A stretch of 64,000 nt of DNA, taken from the NCBI RefSeq assembly GCF_036241575.1, contig NZ_CP108455.1:5211501-5275500 (forward strand), given 5' to 3'. Position 1 is the stretch's first letter. The number at the start of each line of letters is the position of its first letter. The notes under the pieces were generated by a model, which saw only the letters and a program-made list of their open reading frames with translations, was not told the DNA's origin and ran no database searches. Made by a program: the position numbers and the translations under genes. The DNA is from Streptomyces sp. NBC_01267. GTDB taxonomy: Bacteria > Actinomycetota > Actinomycetes > Streptomycetales > Streptomycetaceae. Of the stretch, positions 8,812 through 16,735 are shown piece after piece.

Positions 8812-9225
8812 TCAGCCGAGCGGCAGCCCGCCGGTGGGCTGACCGCCGGCCGACAGGCCGCCGTCCGTGGCGCTCTGGGCGGCCCCGCCGACGACACCGG
8901 CGGCGGTGGCCGCGGTGTCCCCGGCGGCCTGCTGCGCGGCCGGAACCGCGGTCCTGCCCGCGGCGCCGACGGCCTTGCCCGCGGTCGGGACGGCCTTGTT
9001 GACGGCCTTGCCGCCGGTGTCACCGGCCAGGCCGGTGGCCTTCTGGGCGGCGCCGTCGACGGAGTTGCCCAGGCCGGCGCCGTCGAGGGCGGTCACGCCA
9101 CCCAGGTTCGGGGTCTGCGGGAGCTCAGCGGCGCTCGCGACACCGGCCGCGGCGACCACGGGGACCGCACCCGCCGCGATGAGCAGCGCGGTACGGGCGA
9201 TCCGGCGGGGCAGGGAGAGGGACAT
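8812..9225 (-). CDS. Small secreted Ala/Gly-rich protein
   Basis: A 137-residue protein with a clear signal peptide: RRIARTALLIAAGAVPVV followed by AAAGVASAAELP, with cleavage predicted after ASA near residue 30. The mature part is low-complexity and rich in Ala, Gly and Thr, with repeating AVGAAGRTAVPAAQQAAGD-like segments and no cysteine. Such proteins are common in Streptomyces and are sometimes labelled ATP-binding without support; I see no nucleotide-binding motif. The ATG at 9225 has AAGGAG seven bases upstream, which decides it over the longer upstream frame. The function is unknown, perhaps structural or surface-associated. Confidence 0.8.
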   Translation of the reverse strand: MSLSLPRRIARTALLIAAGAVPVVAAAGVASAAELPQTPNLGGVTALDGAGLGNSVDGAAQKATGLAGDTGGKAVNKAVPTAGKAVGAAGRTAVPAAQQAAGDTAATAAGVVGGAAQSATDGGLSAGGQPTGGLPLG

Positions 9226-9559
9226 GACGCTCCTTGAGCGGGAGGGGACAACGGGCTGTCCGGCGTTCGGACGCTGTGACAACCGCTCGGGGGCAGGGGG
9301 AAGTTGCGGTGAGCCGAGGTAAAGAGTGTGCAATGCGTCGCATAATCAGGTTCGGATAAAAACGGACAAACGACGGATGCCGGCCTCGGTTGCCGAACCG
9401 TCACTCCCCTTGATTCCCAAGGGATCCCAGGACCGGCAGGGGAGGGGCGCGCGAGGGGCGCGGAAGATTCCCACCGGCGGTCGGTACGGGACGCTTCCGG
9501 GCGACGGGTCGCACGGTCGTGCGGGGGCGCCTCCGGTGTGACTTCGCCGGTCTCCGGCG
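9226..9559. other. 334-base intergenic region
   Basis: No gene is supported here. It contains the promoter region of the secreted-protein gene on the minus strand and a more AT-rich patch (9330-9420, with ATAAAAACGGACAAACG). It also holds the run-out of the gene ending at 9560. No riboswitch or terminator was recognised. Confidence 0.5.
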
Positions 9560-10534
9560 CTACTTCGCCAGGGAGATGCGGACTTCGTCCGGGCTCTGCC
9601 CCGCTGTGCCGCCGGACCTGGTGTCCGCCTTGCCCCAGGAGGTCTCGTCGGTACCGGCGGCCCACACCCGGCCCCCGTAGGAGACCCGTTCGATGCCGAG
9701 CGCGGCGGAGTTGGCCACGGCCCAGTGCGCCAGCTCCCAGCCGCGCTGCTTCCCGGACCCGGACCCGGCGCCGGTGCCCGGCCCGGACCCGGTGCGGTGC
9801 GCCGTGCCCCCGGCCGCCGCCTTGGTGCCGTGCACCGGGAGCCGTACGTCCGTCGACGGCGCGGGCCGGCCGGCCGGCAGCACTCCGGGCCCGAACTCCC
9901 GGGCCAGCCGGGCCCGTACCTTCGCCGGATCACCCGCCACGGCGCTCTTCGTCGCCGAGCAGGTGAACGAGGCGGGCGCCCGGCCGGTGAGCGCGGACGC
10001 CAACAGCGCCGCGTCCGGCTCGTGCTTCGCGTACGCCTCCGGGAAAGCGCTCCGCTGCACGCGCTGCGCCGCGACCGTCAGCGGCAGGTGCGCGTAGTCG
10101 TGGACCTTGTCGAGGTGCTCGTAGAACTTCCGCGCCGAGTAGACCGGGTCCATGATCTGCTTCGTGGTGCCCCAGCCCTGCGAGGGCCGCTGCTGGAAGA
10201 GACCGAGCGAATCCAGGTCGCCGTGGTCGAGATTGCGCAGCCCCGACTCCTGGAGCGCGGTCGCCAGCGCGATGGTCACCGCGCGCTCCGGCATCCCGCG
10301 CGAAGTGCCGACAGCGGAGATCGTCGCCGCGTTGACGGCCTGTTCGGGGCTCAGTTCGTAGGTGGTCCCGTCGGAGGAACCGGCCGTGCAGCGCGGTGGC
10401 CCACTGCCCCCGCCCCCGTTGAGGTACTGCACCACCACATAGCCCGCCAGCGCGAGCAGCACGGCGACGGCGGCCGTGACGCGGAAGAGACGGCCGCGGC
10501 GTGGGGCGGCAGAGGGACGGGACACAGGGGTCAC
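9560..10534 (-). CDS. Membrane-anchored lytic-transglycosylase-like protein
   Basis: A 324-residue protein with one N-terminal membrane segment or uncleaved signal (RVTAAVAVLLALAGYVVVQY). The exported domain has the SLT/goose-lysozyme-like pattern IALATALQESGLRNL, LDSLGLFQQRPSQGWGT and ARKFYEHLDKV. The glutamate in LQESGL is the likely catalytic acid. Two later cysteine-containing segments and a GSGPGTGAGSGSG linker precede a C-terminal region with WAVANSAALGIERVSY. Similar Streptomyces proteins are often mislabelled heavy metal transporter. The start is GTG 10534; an in-frame GTG three codons later is possible. It is divergent from dapE with only 29 bases between them. The role is probably peptidoglycan remodelling (inference). 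Confidence 0.82.
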   Translation of the reverse strand: MTPVSRPSAAPRRGRLFRVTAAVAVLLALAGYVVVQYLNGGGGSGPPRCTAGSSDGTTYELSPEQAVNAATISAVGTSRGMPERAVTIALATALQESGLRNLDHGDLDSLGLFQQRPSQGWGTTKQIMDPVYSARKFYEHLDKVHDYAHLPLTVAAQRVQRSAFPEAYAKHEPDAALLASALTGRAPASFTCSATKSAVAGDPAKVRARLAREFGPGVLPAGRPAPSTDVRLPVHGTKAAAGGTAHRTGSGPGTGAGSGSGKQRGWELAHWAVANSAALGIERVSYGGRVWAAGTDETSWGKADTRSGGTAGQSPDEVRISLAK

Positions 10535-10563
10535 CGTACTGGAGCCCGCGCTAGGGTCGGACC

Positions 10564-11643
10564 ATGTCCGAGACCCCGCTTGACCTCACCATCGACGCAT
10601 CGGCCCTGACGGCGCGGCTCGTCGATTTCCCGTCCGTGAGCGGCACCGAGAAGCCCCTCGCGGACGCGGTCGAGGAGGCGCTGCGCGCCCTGCCTCACCT
10701 GACTGTCGACCGCTACGGGAACAACGTCGTCGCCCGTACCAACCTGGGTCGCGCCGAGCGTGTCGTGCTGGCCGGGCATCTCGACACGGTGCCGATCGCG
10801 GACAACGTCCCGTCCCGGCTCGACGAGGACGGCATCCTCTGGGGCTGCGGCACCAGCGACATGAAGTCCGGTGTCGCCGTGCAGCTGCGGATCGCGGCGA
10901 CCCTGCCCAGCCCCAACCGGGATCTCACCTTCGTCTTCTACGACAACGAAGAGGTCGCCGCCGACCTGAACGGCCTGAAGCACGTGGCCGAGGCGCACCC
11001 CGACTGGCTGGCCGCCGACTTCGCCGTACTCCTGGAGTCCTCCGACTGCGAGGTCGAGGGCGGCTGCCAGGGCACGCTGCGGGTCATCCTGACCACGAAG
11101 GGCGAGCGGTCCCACTCGGCGCGCAGCTGGATGGGGTCCAACGCGATCCACACGGCGGCCCCGATCCTGGCGAAGCTGGCCTCCTACGAGCCGCGCAGGC
11201 CGGTGATCGACGGACTGGAGTTCCACGAGGGCCTCAACGCCGTACGGATCGAGGCGGGCGTCGCCAACAACGTCATCCCGGACGCCTGCACGGTGGTCGT
11301 CAACTTCCGTTACGCACCGGACCGCAGCGAGGCGGACGCACTGGCGTACGTCAAGGAGTTCTTCGCGGACTGCGACGTCGACACCTTCACCGTGGACGAC
11401 CACAGCGGCGGCGCCCTTCCGGGCCTCGCGCACCCGGCCGCGGCGGCGTTCATGGCGGCCGTCGGCGGCACGGCCAGGCCGAAGTTCGGCTGGACGGACG
11501 TCTCACGCTTCAGCGCGCTCGGCGTCCCCGCGGTGAACTACGGCCCCGGCAACCCGCTGCTCGCGCACAAGCGGGACGAACGGGTCGCGGTCGCCATGAT
11601 CGAGCAGGCGGAGGAACGACTCCGTGCCTGGCTGACCGCCTGA
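10564..11643 (+). CDS. dapE: Succinyl-diaminopimelate desuccinylase DapE
   Basis: A 359-residue zinc peptidase M20 family enzyme that releases succinate from N-succinyl-LL-diaminopimelate, supplying meso-DAP for peptidoglycan and lysine. Metal-site motifs are visible: VVLAGHLDTVPIADN (first His/Asp), GCGTSDMKSG (bridging Asp), FYDNEEVAA (catalytic Glu pair) and GPGNPLLAHKRDE (last His). The dimerisation domain includes RSHSARSWMG. ATG 10564 follows GCTAGGGTCGGACC. From memory it occupies the same place relative to the LOG-family gene and folP2 as Rv1202 in M. tuberculosis. Confidence 0.95.
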   Translation: MSETPLDLTIDASALTARLVDFPSVSGTEKPLADAVEEALRALPHLTVDRYGNNVVARTNLGRAERVVLAGHLDTVPIADNVPSRLDEDGILWGCGTSDMKSGVAVQLRIAATLPSPNRDLTFVFYDNEEVAADLNGLKHVAEAHPDWLAADFAVLLESSDCEVEGGCQGTLRVILTTKGERSHSARSWMGSNAIHTAAPILAKLASYEPRRPVIDGLEFHEGLNAVRIEAGVANNVIPDACTVVVNFRYAPDRSEADALAYVKEFFADCDVDTFTVDDHSGGALPGLAHPAAAAFMAAVGGTARPKFGWTDVSRFSALGVPAVNYGPGNPLLAHKRDERVAVAMIEQAEERLRAWLTA

Positions 11644-11709
11644 ATTTCCCTCTTCGTCACATCTGTCGACCTAGGCTGTCGGGACACGCACAGCGGAGGG
11701 AGCAACAGC

Positions 11710-12462
11710 ATGGGCAACCCTGAGGGAGCACGGGCGCCGGAGGAACAGCGACTCGGACCGGTGGTGCGCCGCCGGGAACAGGTCCAGCCCGGTACCACCG
11801 ACCAGCGGCTGCTCGACACCTCCGAGGGCGGCGCCGACTGGCTGCACACCGACCCCTGGCGGGTCATGCGCATCCAGTCGGAGTTCGTGGAGGGTTTCGG
11901 CGCACTGGCCGAACTGCCCAGCGCCATCAGCGTCTTCGGCTCGGCCCGCACGGCGCCCGGTTCACCGGAGTACGAGGCGGGCGTACGGATCGGCCGGGCG
12001 CTGGTCGACGCGGGCTTCGCCGTGATCACCGGCGGCGGGCCGGGCGCGATGGAAGCGGCGAACAAGGGGGCCCGGGAGGCGAACGGGGTCTCCGTCGGGC
12101 TCGGCATCGAGCTGCCCTTCGAGCAGGGGCTCAACCAGCACGTCGACATCGGCGTCAACTTCCGGTACTTCTTTGTCCGGAAGACGATGTTTGTGAAGTA
12201 TGCGCAGGGCTTCGTGGTCCTGCCGGGCGGACTCGGCACGCTGGACGAACTGTTCGAAGCGCTGACCCTGGTCCAGACGCGGAAGGTGACACGGTTCCCG
12301 ATCGTGCTCTTCGGCACGGAGTACTGGGGCGGCCTGGTGGACTGGCTGCGCGGGACGGTGATCGCCCAGGGCAAGGCGTCCGAGCGGGACCTGCTGCTGT
12401 TCCACGTCACGGACGACGTGGACGAGGCGGTGGCGCTGGTGACGAAGGAGACCGGGCTGTAG
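11710..12462 (+). CDS. LOG family (TIGR00730) Rossmann-fold protein
   Basis: A 250-residue protein with the two signature motifs of the lysine-decarboxylase-like LOG family: GGGPGAMEAANKGARE near residues 110-125 and PGGLGTLDELFEALTLVQ near 175. Family members such as yeast and plant LOG are cytokinin-riboside phosphoribohydrolases acting on nucleoside monophosphates. Despite old labels they do not decarboxylate lysine. The first 60 residues are an N-terminal extension (RREQVQPGTTDQRLLDTSEG) seen in the longer actinobacterial subgroup. ATG 11710 is preceded by GGAGGGAG. The gene is 66 bases after dapE. Confidence 0.9.
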   Translation: MGNPEGARAPEEQRLGPVVRRREQVQPGTTDQRLLDTSEGGADWLHTDPWRVMRIQSEFVEGFGALAELPSAISVFGSARTAPGSPEYEAGVRIGRALVDAGFAVITGGGPGAMEAANKGAREANGVSVGLGIELPFEQGLNQHVDIGVNFRYFFVRKTMFVKYAQGFVVLPGGLGTLDELFEALTLVQTRKVTRFPIVLFGTEYWGGLVDWLRGTVIAQGKASERDLLLFHVTDDVDEAVALVTKETGL

Positions 12463-12525
12463 GGCGGTTGGCCGTGGGGCGGTCGGCCGCGGGACGGTCG
12501 GTCGCCGGGCGGTCGGTCGTGGAGC
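12462..12525 (+). repeat. Imperfect tandem GGGCGGTCGGTCG repeats
   Basis: Four imperfect copies of a unit close to GGGCGGTCGGTCGTC follow the LOG gene stop directly. They look like slippage products in non-coding DNA. I see no open frame or regulatory logic in them. Confidence 0.6.
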
Positions 12526-12529
12526 GATT

Positions 12530-12567
12530 CTGCCGCCGGAGGGGCTCGACGGCCCGTCCGGCGGCAG
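12530..12567 (+). terminator. Hairpin between convergent LOG and folP2 genes
   Basis: CTGCCGCCGGA (12530-12540) pairs perfectly with TCCGGCGGCAG (12557-12567) across a 16-base loop. There is no T run, as is usual for Streptomyces terminators. Confidence 0.6.
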
Positions 12568-12605
12568 ACGGCTGCCGGGGCCTGGGACGGGACGGGCGTC
12601 CGGGC

Positions 12606-12658
12606 CTCAGGCCAGTCCCCGGGTCCGGACGGCTGCCCGGGTCTCAGGCCAGTCCCCG
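12606..12658. repeat. Duplicated 16-base end of the folP2 gene
   Basis: CTCAGGCCAGTCCCCG occurs at 12606-12621 and again at 12643-12658, where it encodes the folP2 stop codon and last residues. The first copy lies just outside the gene, 37 bases away, suggesting a small tandem duplication at the 3' end. Confidence 0.7.
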
Positions 12659-13504
12659 CCGTGCCACCGCCGGTTCCCGGTGCCCGGCGATCGTCGCCAC
12701 CATGTCCAGCACCTGCCGGGTCTCCTCGACCTCGTGCACCCGGTACACCTGCGCCCCCAGCCACGCCGACACCGCGGTGGTGGCCAGCGTCCCCAGCAGC
12801 CGTTCCTTCACCGGCCTGTCGAGCGCCTCGCCCACGAAGTCCTTGTTGGACAGCGACACCAGCACCGGCCAGCCGGTCGCGGTCATCTCGCCCAGCCTGC
12901 GGGTGGCCTCCAGCGAGTGCCGGGTGTTCTTCCCGAAGTCGTGGCCGGGGTCGATCATGATGCCGTCGCGGCGCACCCCGAGCGAGACCGCACGCTCGGC
13001 GAGACCGACCGTGACCCGCAGGATGTCGGCCATCACGTCCTCGTACGTGACCCGGTGCGGCCGGGTGCGCGGCTGCGCGCCGCCCGCGTGCGTACACACC
13101 AGACCGGCGCCGAACCGCGCGGCCACCGCGGCGAGTTGCGGGTCCACCCCGCCCCAGGCGTCGTTGAGCAGGTCCGCGCCCGCTTCGCAGACCGCCTCGC
13201 CCACGTCGTGGCGCCAGGTGTCGACGCTGATGACCACATCGGGGTGGCGCCGCCGTACCTCGGCGACGAAACCGACCGTGCGCCGGGCCTCCTCGGCGGC
13301 GGTGACCTCCTCGCCGGGGCCCGCCTTGACCCCGCCGATGTCGATGATGGCCGCCCCCTGGGAGACCGCCTCCTCGACCCGGGCCAGCGCCGGCTCGTCA
13401 CGGAATGTCGCTCCCTGGTCGTAGAACGAGTCCGGGGTCCGGTTGACGATCGCCATGATCACCGGTTCGTGCGCGTCGAACTCGCGCCGTCCCAACCGCA
13501 ACAT
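12644..13504 (-). CDS. folP2: FolP2-type dihydropteroate synthase homologue
   Basis: A 286-residue TIM-barrel protein of the dihydropteroate synthase family. Motifs: IMAIVNRTPDSFYDQG, GAAIIDIGGVKAGPGEE, SVDTWRHDV, DLLNDAWGG and GIMIDPGHDFGKNT. Canonical DHPS reads NVTPDSFSDGG at the first site. The NRTPDSFYDQG version here resembles M. tuberculosis FolP2 (Rv1207), which is reported not to act as a normal DHPS, so folate synthesis should not be assumed. ATG 13504 has GGAGG eight bases upstream. An in-frame extension reaching 13615 lacks that support. It is convergent with the LOG gene and divergent from the DivIVA-like gene, an order shared with mycobacteria. Confidence 0.88.
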   Translation of the reverse strand: MLRLGRREFDAHEPVIMAIVNRTPDSFYDQGATFRDEPALARVEEAVSQGAAIIDIGGVKAGPGEEVTAAEEARRTVGFVAEVRRRHPDVVISVDTWRHDVGEAVCEAGADLLNDAWGGVDPQLAAVAARFGAGLVCTHAGGAQPRTRPHRVTYEDVMADILRVTVGLAERAVSLGVRRDGIMIDPGHDFGKNTRHSLEATRRLGEMTATGWPVLVSLSNKDFVGEALDRPVKERLLGTLATTAVSAWLGAQVYRVHEVEETRQVLDMVATIAGHREPAVARRGLA

Positions 13505-13644
13505 TCGCCGTATCCTCCATAGCCTCTGAGTCGCCTGCGACCCTACGACCCGGTGCACGACAGACGGCGGATCGGGTCGTTGGACCTCAGGTTTGCATGG
13601 CACGATCGGACGCACGATTTCGGTACCCGGGGAGAGGCTCGCTC

Positions 13645-13974
13645 GTGTTCTTGTTCTTGCTGATCGCGATGGTCGTGGTGGTCGCGGCGGTCACCCTCGC
13701 GGTGATCGGCGGCGGCGAAGGCGAAGTGCTGCCCGAGGTGTCCCCCGAACTGCCCGTCGACCCGCTGCCCGTGGCCCGCCCGGTCGGCCGCGCGGACATC
13801 GAGGCGCTGCGGCTGCCCATGGTGGTGCGCGGCTACCGGATGGCCGACGTGGACGACGTACTGAGCAGGCTGGGCGCCGAACTCGCCGAGCGGGACGCGC
13901 GGATCGCGGAGCTGGAATCGGCGCTCGCCGGTGCGCGGGCCGCCGCGGTCGGCGACGAGGACCCGCAGCGATGA
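13645..13974 (+). CDS. DivIVA-domain small membrane protein
   Basis: A 109-residue protein with an N-terminal membrane helix (FLFLLIAMVVVVAAVTLAVIG), a Pro-rich spacer, and a DivIVA-like motif GRADIEALRLPMVVRGYRMA then DVDDVLSRLGAELAERDARIAEL, which ends as a short coiled coil. GTG 13645 is preceded by GGGGAGAGG at seven bases; the upstream in-frame ATG at 13597 has no comparable site, so I take the shorter form. The stop overlaps the tag start (ATGA), so the two are co-translated. The mycobacterial counterpart by position is Rv1209. A cell-pole or envelope scaffolding role is plausible but unproven. Confidence 0.82.
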   Translation: MFLFLLIAMVVVVAAVTLAVIGGGEGEVLPEVSPELPVDPLPVARPVGRADIEALRLPMVVRGYRMADVDDVLSRLGAELAERDARIAELESALAGARAAAVGDEDPQR

Positions 13975-14564
13975 GCTCCGGAGCGGTCCTGGGGGCCGAC
14001 GGCAAGCTGCGCTGCCCGTGGGGCGCGTCCACCGAGGACTACGTCGGCTACCACGACACCGAGTGGGGCAAGCCGGTCCACGGGGACGGCGCGCTGTACG
14101 AGCGGCTCTGCCTCGAAGCGTTCCAGTCGGGGCTGTCGTGGATCACGATCCTGCGCCGCCGCGAAGGGTTCCGCAAGGCCTTCTCGGGGTTCGGGATCCC
14201 CGCGGTGGCGGCCTTCACGGACGCCGACAAGGAGCGGCTGCTGGCCGATCCGGGCATCATCCGCAACCGCGCCAAGATCGACGCGACCATCGCCAACGCG
14301 CGGGTGCTCGCCGACTGGAAGGCCGGCGAGCTCGACGCGCTGATCTGGTCGTACGCCCCGGACCCGGCCGGCCGCCCGGCGCCCCGGAGCGGCGCGGACG
14401 TGCCCGCGGTGACACCGGAGTCCACGGCACTGGCCAAGGACCTCAAGAAGCGCGGGATCCGCTTCGTCGGCCCGACCACGGCCTACGCCCTGATGCAGGC
14501 CTGCGGCCTGGTCGACGACCACCTGGCGGACTGTTTCGCGCGGGGGGACTCGGGAAGCGCCTGA
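13971..14564 (+). CDS. tag: DNA-3-methyladenine glycosylase I
   Basis: A 197-residue base-excision repair enzyme that removes 3-methyladenine. Typical features: RCPWG near the start (zinc-snap Cys), YVGYHDTEWGKPVHGDGALY, ERLCLEAFQSGLSWITILRR (active-site Glu), GFGIPAVAAF and FVGPTTAYALMQACGLVDDH (second zinc region). ATG 13971 overlaps the stop of the DivIVA-like gene. The gene converges on the enoyl-CoA hydratase family gene with a 19-base gap and no clear terminator. Confidence 0.95.
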   Translation: MSSGAVLGADGKLRCPWGASTEDYVGYHDTEWGKPVHGDGALYERLCLEAFQSGLSWITILRRREGFRKAFSGFGIPAVAAFTDADKERLLADPGIIRNRAKIDATIANARVLADWKAGELDALIWSYAPDPAGRPAPRSGADVPAVTPESTALAKDLKKRGIRFVGPTTAYALMQACGLVDDHLADCFARGDSGSA

Positions 14565-14583
14565 GCCCGGTGTCCGTCTGCTC

Positions 14584-15384
14584 TCAGCGGCCCAGGTAGC
14601 GCGGCTCCGTCTTGCCGACGAAGGCCTGGACCGCGATGAGATGGTCCTCCGACGCGCCCGCCCTCGTCTGGAGTTCGTCCTCCTTCTCCAGCGTCTCGCC
14701 CAGCGAGTGCTCCGCCCCGTAGGCGAGTGATTCCTTGATCGCGGCGTAGGCGACCGTCGGGCCCTCCGCGAGGGCACGGGCCACCGACCGCGCCTCGTCG
14801 GCCAGCTCGGCCGCCGGGACCAGCTTGTTGGCGATGCCCAGGTCGTGCGCCTCCTGGGCGGTGAACGAGCGCGGGAAGAGCAGCAGGTCGGCGGCGCGGC
14901 TCCGGCCGATCAGCCGCGGCAGCGTCCAGGAGACACCCGAGTCGGCGGTCAGGGCGACACCCGCGAACGAGGTGGTGAATTTCGCGGTGTCGGCGACGAC
15001 GCGGTAGTCGGCGGCCAGGGCGAAGCCCAGTCCGGCCCCGGCGGCGACCCCGTTGATCCCGGCGACGACCGGCTTCGGCATCTCGGTGATGGCGCGCACG
15101 ACGGGGTTGTAGTGCTCCTTCACCGTGCTCATGGTGTGCCCGGTGCCCGCCTCGCGGTCGGCCGCCAGCAGCGAGATGTGTTCCTTGAGGTCCTGTCCGA
15201 CGCAGAAGGCCCGCCCGGTGGCGGTGAGCAGTACGGCGCGTACCTCCGGAGCCGCCGCGGCGGTCTGCAGGGCGTCGCGCAGAGCGGCCTTCGCCTCGGT
15301 GTTCATCGCGTTCATCGCATCGGGACGGTTGATCGTGATCGTCGCGAGTCCGTCGGTCACCTCGTAGAGCACGCTGTCCGCCAT
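14584..15384 (-). CDS. Enoyl-CoA hydratase/isomerase family protein (PaaG-like)
   Basis: A 266-residue crotonase-fold protein. Visible are TITINRPDAMNAMNTE, RAFCVGQDLKEHISLL (oxyanion hole; GQDLKEH is common in PaaG-like proteins), NGVAAGAGLGFALAADYRVV, FAGVALTADSGVSWTLPRLI and the C-terminal FVGKTEPRYLGR. The Asp in LTADSG matches the PaaG isomerase residue rather than the catalytic Glu of standard hydratases, so an isomerase role on 2-enoyl or epoxy-phenylacetyl-CoA is possible. ATG 15384 has GGAGG upstream; the in-frame GTG at 15396 sits inside that site and is rejected. No other fatty-acid or phenylacetate genes are nearby. Confidence 0.88.
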   Translation of the reverse strand: MADSVLYEVTDGLATITINRPDAMNAMNTEAKAALRDALQTAAAAPEVRAVLLTATGRAFCVGQDLKEHISLLAADREAGTGHTMSTVKEHYNPVVRAITEMPKPVVAGINGVAAGAGLGFALAADYRVVADTAKFTTSFAGVALTADSGVSWTLPRLIGRSRAADLLLFPRSFTAQEAHDLGIANKLVPAAELADEARSVARALAEGPTVAYAAIKESLAYGAEHSLGETLEKEDELQTRAGASEDHLIAVQAFVGKTEPRYLGR

Positions 15385-15709
15385 GGGGGCCTCCACTGCT
15401 TGGTCGGCTGCTGGGTCGGCTGGTTCGCCTGGATCGTGGTCCGCTGCTCAGCATGACGGAGATCATCGGCGGCGAACATGTGACCTGCGTCAAACAATGC
15501 TGGTCGAGAAAGGTGTGGGAGGCGGCGCAGTATCGCAGGGGGAACGCCGAATTGGGTGGTTTTGGGGAAGTGCGTTGCGCAAGCGATGCAGACCGATGTT
15601 GGTCATCGGGTCCTGCGATGCGGGATAATGGCGGGGAAGCAATATGTTCGATGCCGGTGACACCTGGGTTGTCGGCTGCGATGAGCTGGTTTCAGGAAGG
15701 GGAACGAGC
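15385..15709. other. 325-base intergenic region
   Basis: It lies between the divergent enoyl-CoA hydratase family and DUF3117 genes. It is richer in A+T than its surroundings and short frames in it have poor codon use. It contains a possible promoter at 15599-15629 reading toward DUF3117. No gene is supported. Confidence 0.5.
15599..15629 (+). promoter_or_regulatory. Possible housekeeping promoter for the DUF3117 gene
   Basis: TTGGTC at 15599-15604 and GATAAT at 15624-15629 resemble -35 and -10 elements, but the 19-base spacer is long. The start codon is 80 bases downstream. This is a by-eye match only. Confidence 0.3.
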
Positions 15710-15877
15710 ATGGCGGCCATGAAGCCGCGAACGGGCGACGGCCCGCTCGAGGTGACCAAGGAGGGGCGGGGCATCGTCATGCGCGTTCCGCTCGAAGGCG
15801 GCGGGCGACTGGTTGTCGAGCTGACTCCGGACGAGGCCGATGCACTCGGCGACGCGCTGAAGAAGGTCGTCGGCTGA
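15710..15877 (+). CDS. DUF3117 small protein
   Basis: A 55-residue protein: MAAMKPRTGDGPLEVTKEGR, then GIVMRVPLEGGGRLVVELTP and DEADALGDALKKVVG. This is the complete DUF3117 signature, near-invariant in actinobacteria and of unknown function; the mycobacterial counterpart is Rv1211 by position. ATG 15710 has AGGAAGGGG upstream. The gene is monocistronic and ends in a strong terminator. Its conservation suggests a core role, but nothing in the sequence points to a substrate. Confidence 0.9.
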   Translation: MAAMKPRTGDGPLEVTKEGRGIVMRVPLEGGGRLVVELTPDEADALGDALKKVVG

Positions 15878-15901
15878 CGCGGACGCCCCACTGTTTTCTC
15901 C

Positions 15902-15935
15902 ACTGCCCCGGCTCCGGCCGGGGCAGTTGTGTTTT
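15902..15935 (+). terminator. Intrinsic terminator after DUF3117
   Basis: ACTGCCCCGG (15902-15911) pairs with CCGGGGCAGT (15918-15927) across a six-base loop, followed by TGTGTTTT. Confidence 0.85.
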
Positions 15936-16002
15936 CCTCGGGGCTCGGGGCTCGGGGGCTCTCGGATCGGGGTGCGGCGGCGCGGTGTTCCCGCCGCACG
16001 CG

Positions 16003-16668
16003 TCAGCCGAGGCGTACGGCGCAGAGCAGCCCGTCGCCCACCGGAATCAGTGAGGGCAGCAGTTCCTGGCTCTCGCGCACCGCGCGCAACAACTCCCGCA
16101 GGTGCAGCACCTCGGCGGGCTGGGCCGCGGAATCGACCGTACGGCCGTCCGCGAAGACCCCCTCGAAGCACACCAGTCCACCGGGGCGCAGCAGCCGCAG
16201 CGATTCCGCGAGGACATCGAGCGACTCCAGCCGGTCGCCGTCGCAGAAGACGAGGTCGTACCCGCCGTCCGCGAGCCGCGGCAGTACGTCGAGGGCGCGG
16301 CCGGGAATGAAGCGTGCCCGGTTCCCCGCGAAGCCCGCGGCACGCAGGGCCTGGCGGGCGAAGCCCTGACGTTCGGGCTCCGGATCGACGGTGGTCAGGA
16401 CCCCGTCGGGCCGCATGCCCTGGAGCAGATAGATGCCGGATACGCCGGTACCCGTACCGATTTCCGCCACTGCTTTGGCGTCCGCGGCGGCGGCGAGCAG
16501 CCGCAGCGCAGCGCCGGTGCCCGGGGAGACCGAGGGAAGTCCGGCGTCACGGGCCCGGTCACGGGCCCAGCGCAGGGCTTCGCCCTCGGCGACAAAGGCG
16601 TCGGCGAACGCCCAGCTCGTCTGCCGGTTGGCGGTAATGGACCTCTCCTGTCCCCGTAGTTGACGCAC
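16003..16668 (-). CDS. O-methyltransferase (class I SAM-dependent, family 3)
   Basis: A 221-residue methyltransferase. The SAM-binding loop [20 protein letters not shown] lies near residues 66-85, the acidic ribose-binding residue in [10 protein letters not shown] follows, and [14 protein letters not shown] plus [15 protein letters not shown] give the later motifs. It resembles catechol/caffeoyl-CoA-type O-methyltransferases, and its counterpart by position is Rv1220c. The GTG at 16668 gives [21 protein letters not shown] good GGAGAGG lies inside that segment ahead of an ATT codon, so initiation may be a few codons later. It is divergent from the sigma factor gene, so the ECF-type promoter between them could influence both. 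Confidence 0.88.
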   Translation of the reverse strand: MRQLRGQERSITANRQTSWAFADAFVAEGEALRWARDRARDAGLPSVSPGTGAALRLLAAAADAKAVAEIGTGTGVSGIYLLQGMRPDGVLTTVDPEPERQGFARQALRAAGFAGNRARFIPGRALDVLPRLADGGYDLVFCDGDRLESLDVLAESLRLLRPGGLVCFEGVFADGRTVDSAAQPAEVLHLRELLRAVRESQELLPSLIPVGDGLLCAVRLG

Positions 16669-16692
16669 TCGTGACTGTATCCGCTGCGCTCG

Positions 16693-16720
16693 GGAACCCG
16701 CAGATGGGACCGGGCGTTAT
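16693..16720 (+). promoter_or_regulatory. ECF-type promoter upstream of the sigma factor gene
   Basis: GGGAAC (16692-16697) is followed after 17 bases by CGTTA (16715-16719). This matches the GGAAC-N16/18-CGTT form recognised by SigE/SigH-type ECF sigma factors. It sits about 20-80 bases before the candidate starts of the ECF gene, so it likely gives autoregulation or control by a related ECF factor. Confidence 0.55.
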
Positions 16721-16735
16721 GAGAGGGCAGGGGGG

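Noticed and set aside
9226..9559. ydaO/c-di-AMP riboswitch before a cell-wall gene
   Set aside because: No recognisable core. The lytic-transglycosylase-like gene is transcribed away from this region and its true upstream gap is only 29 bases.
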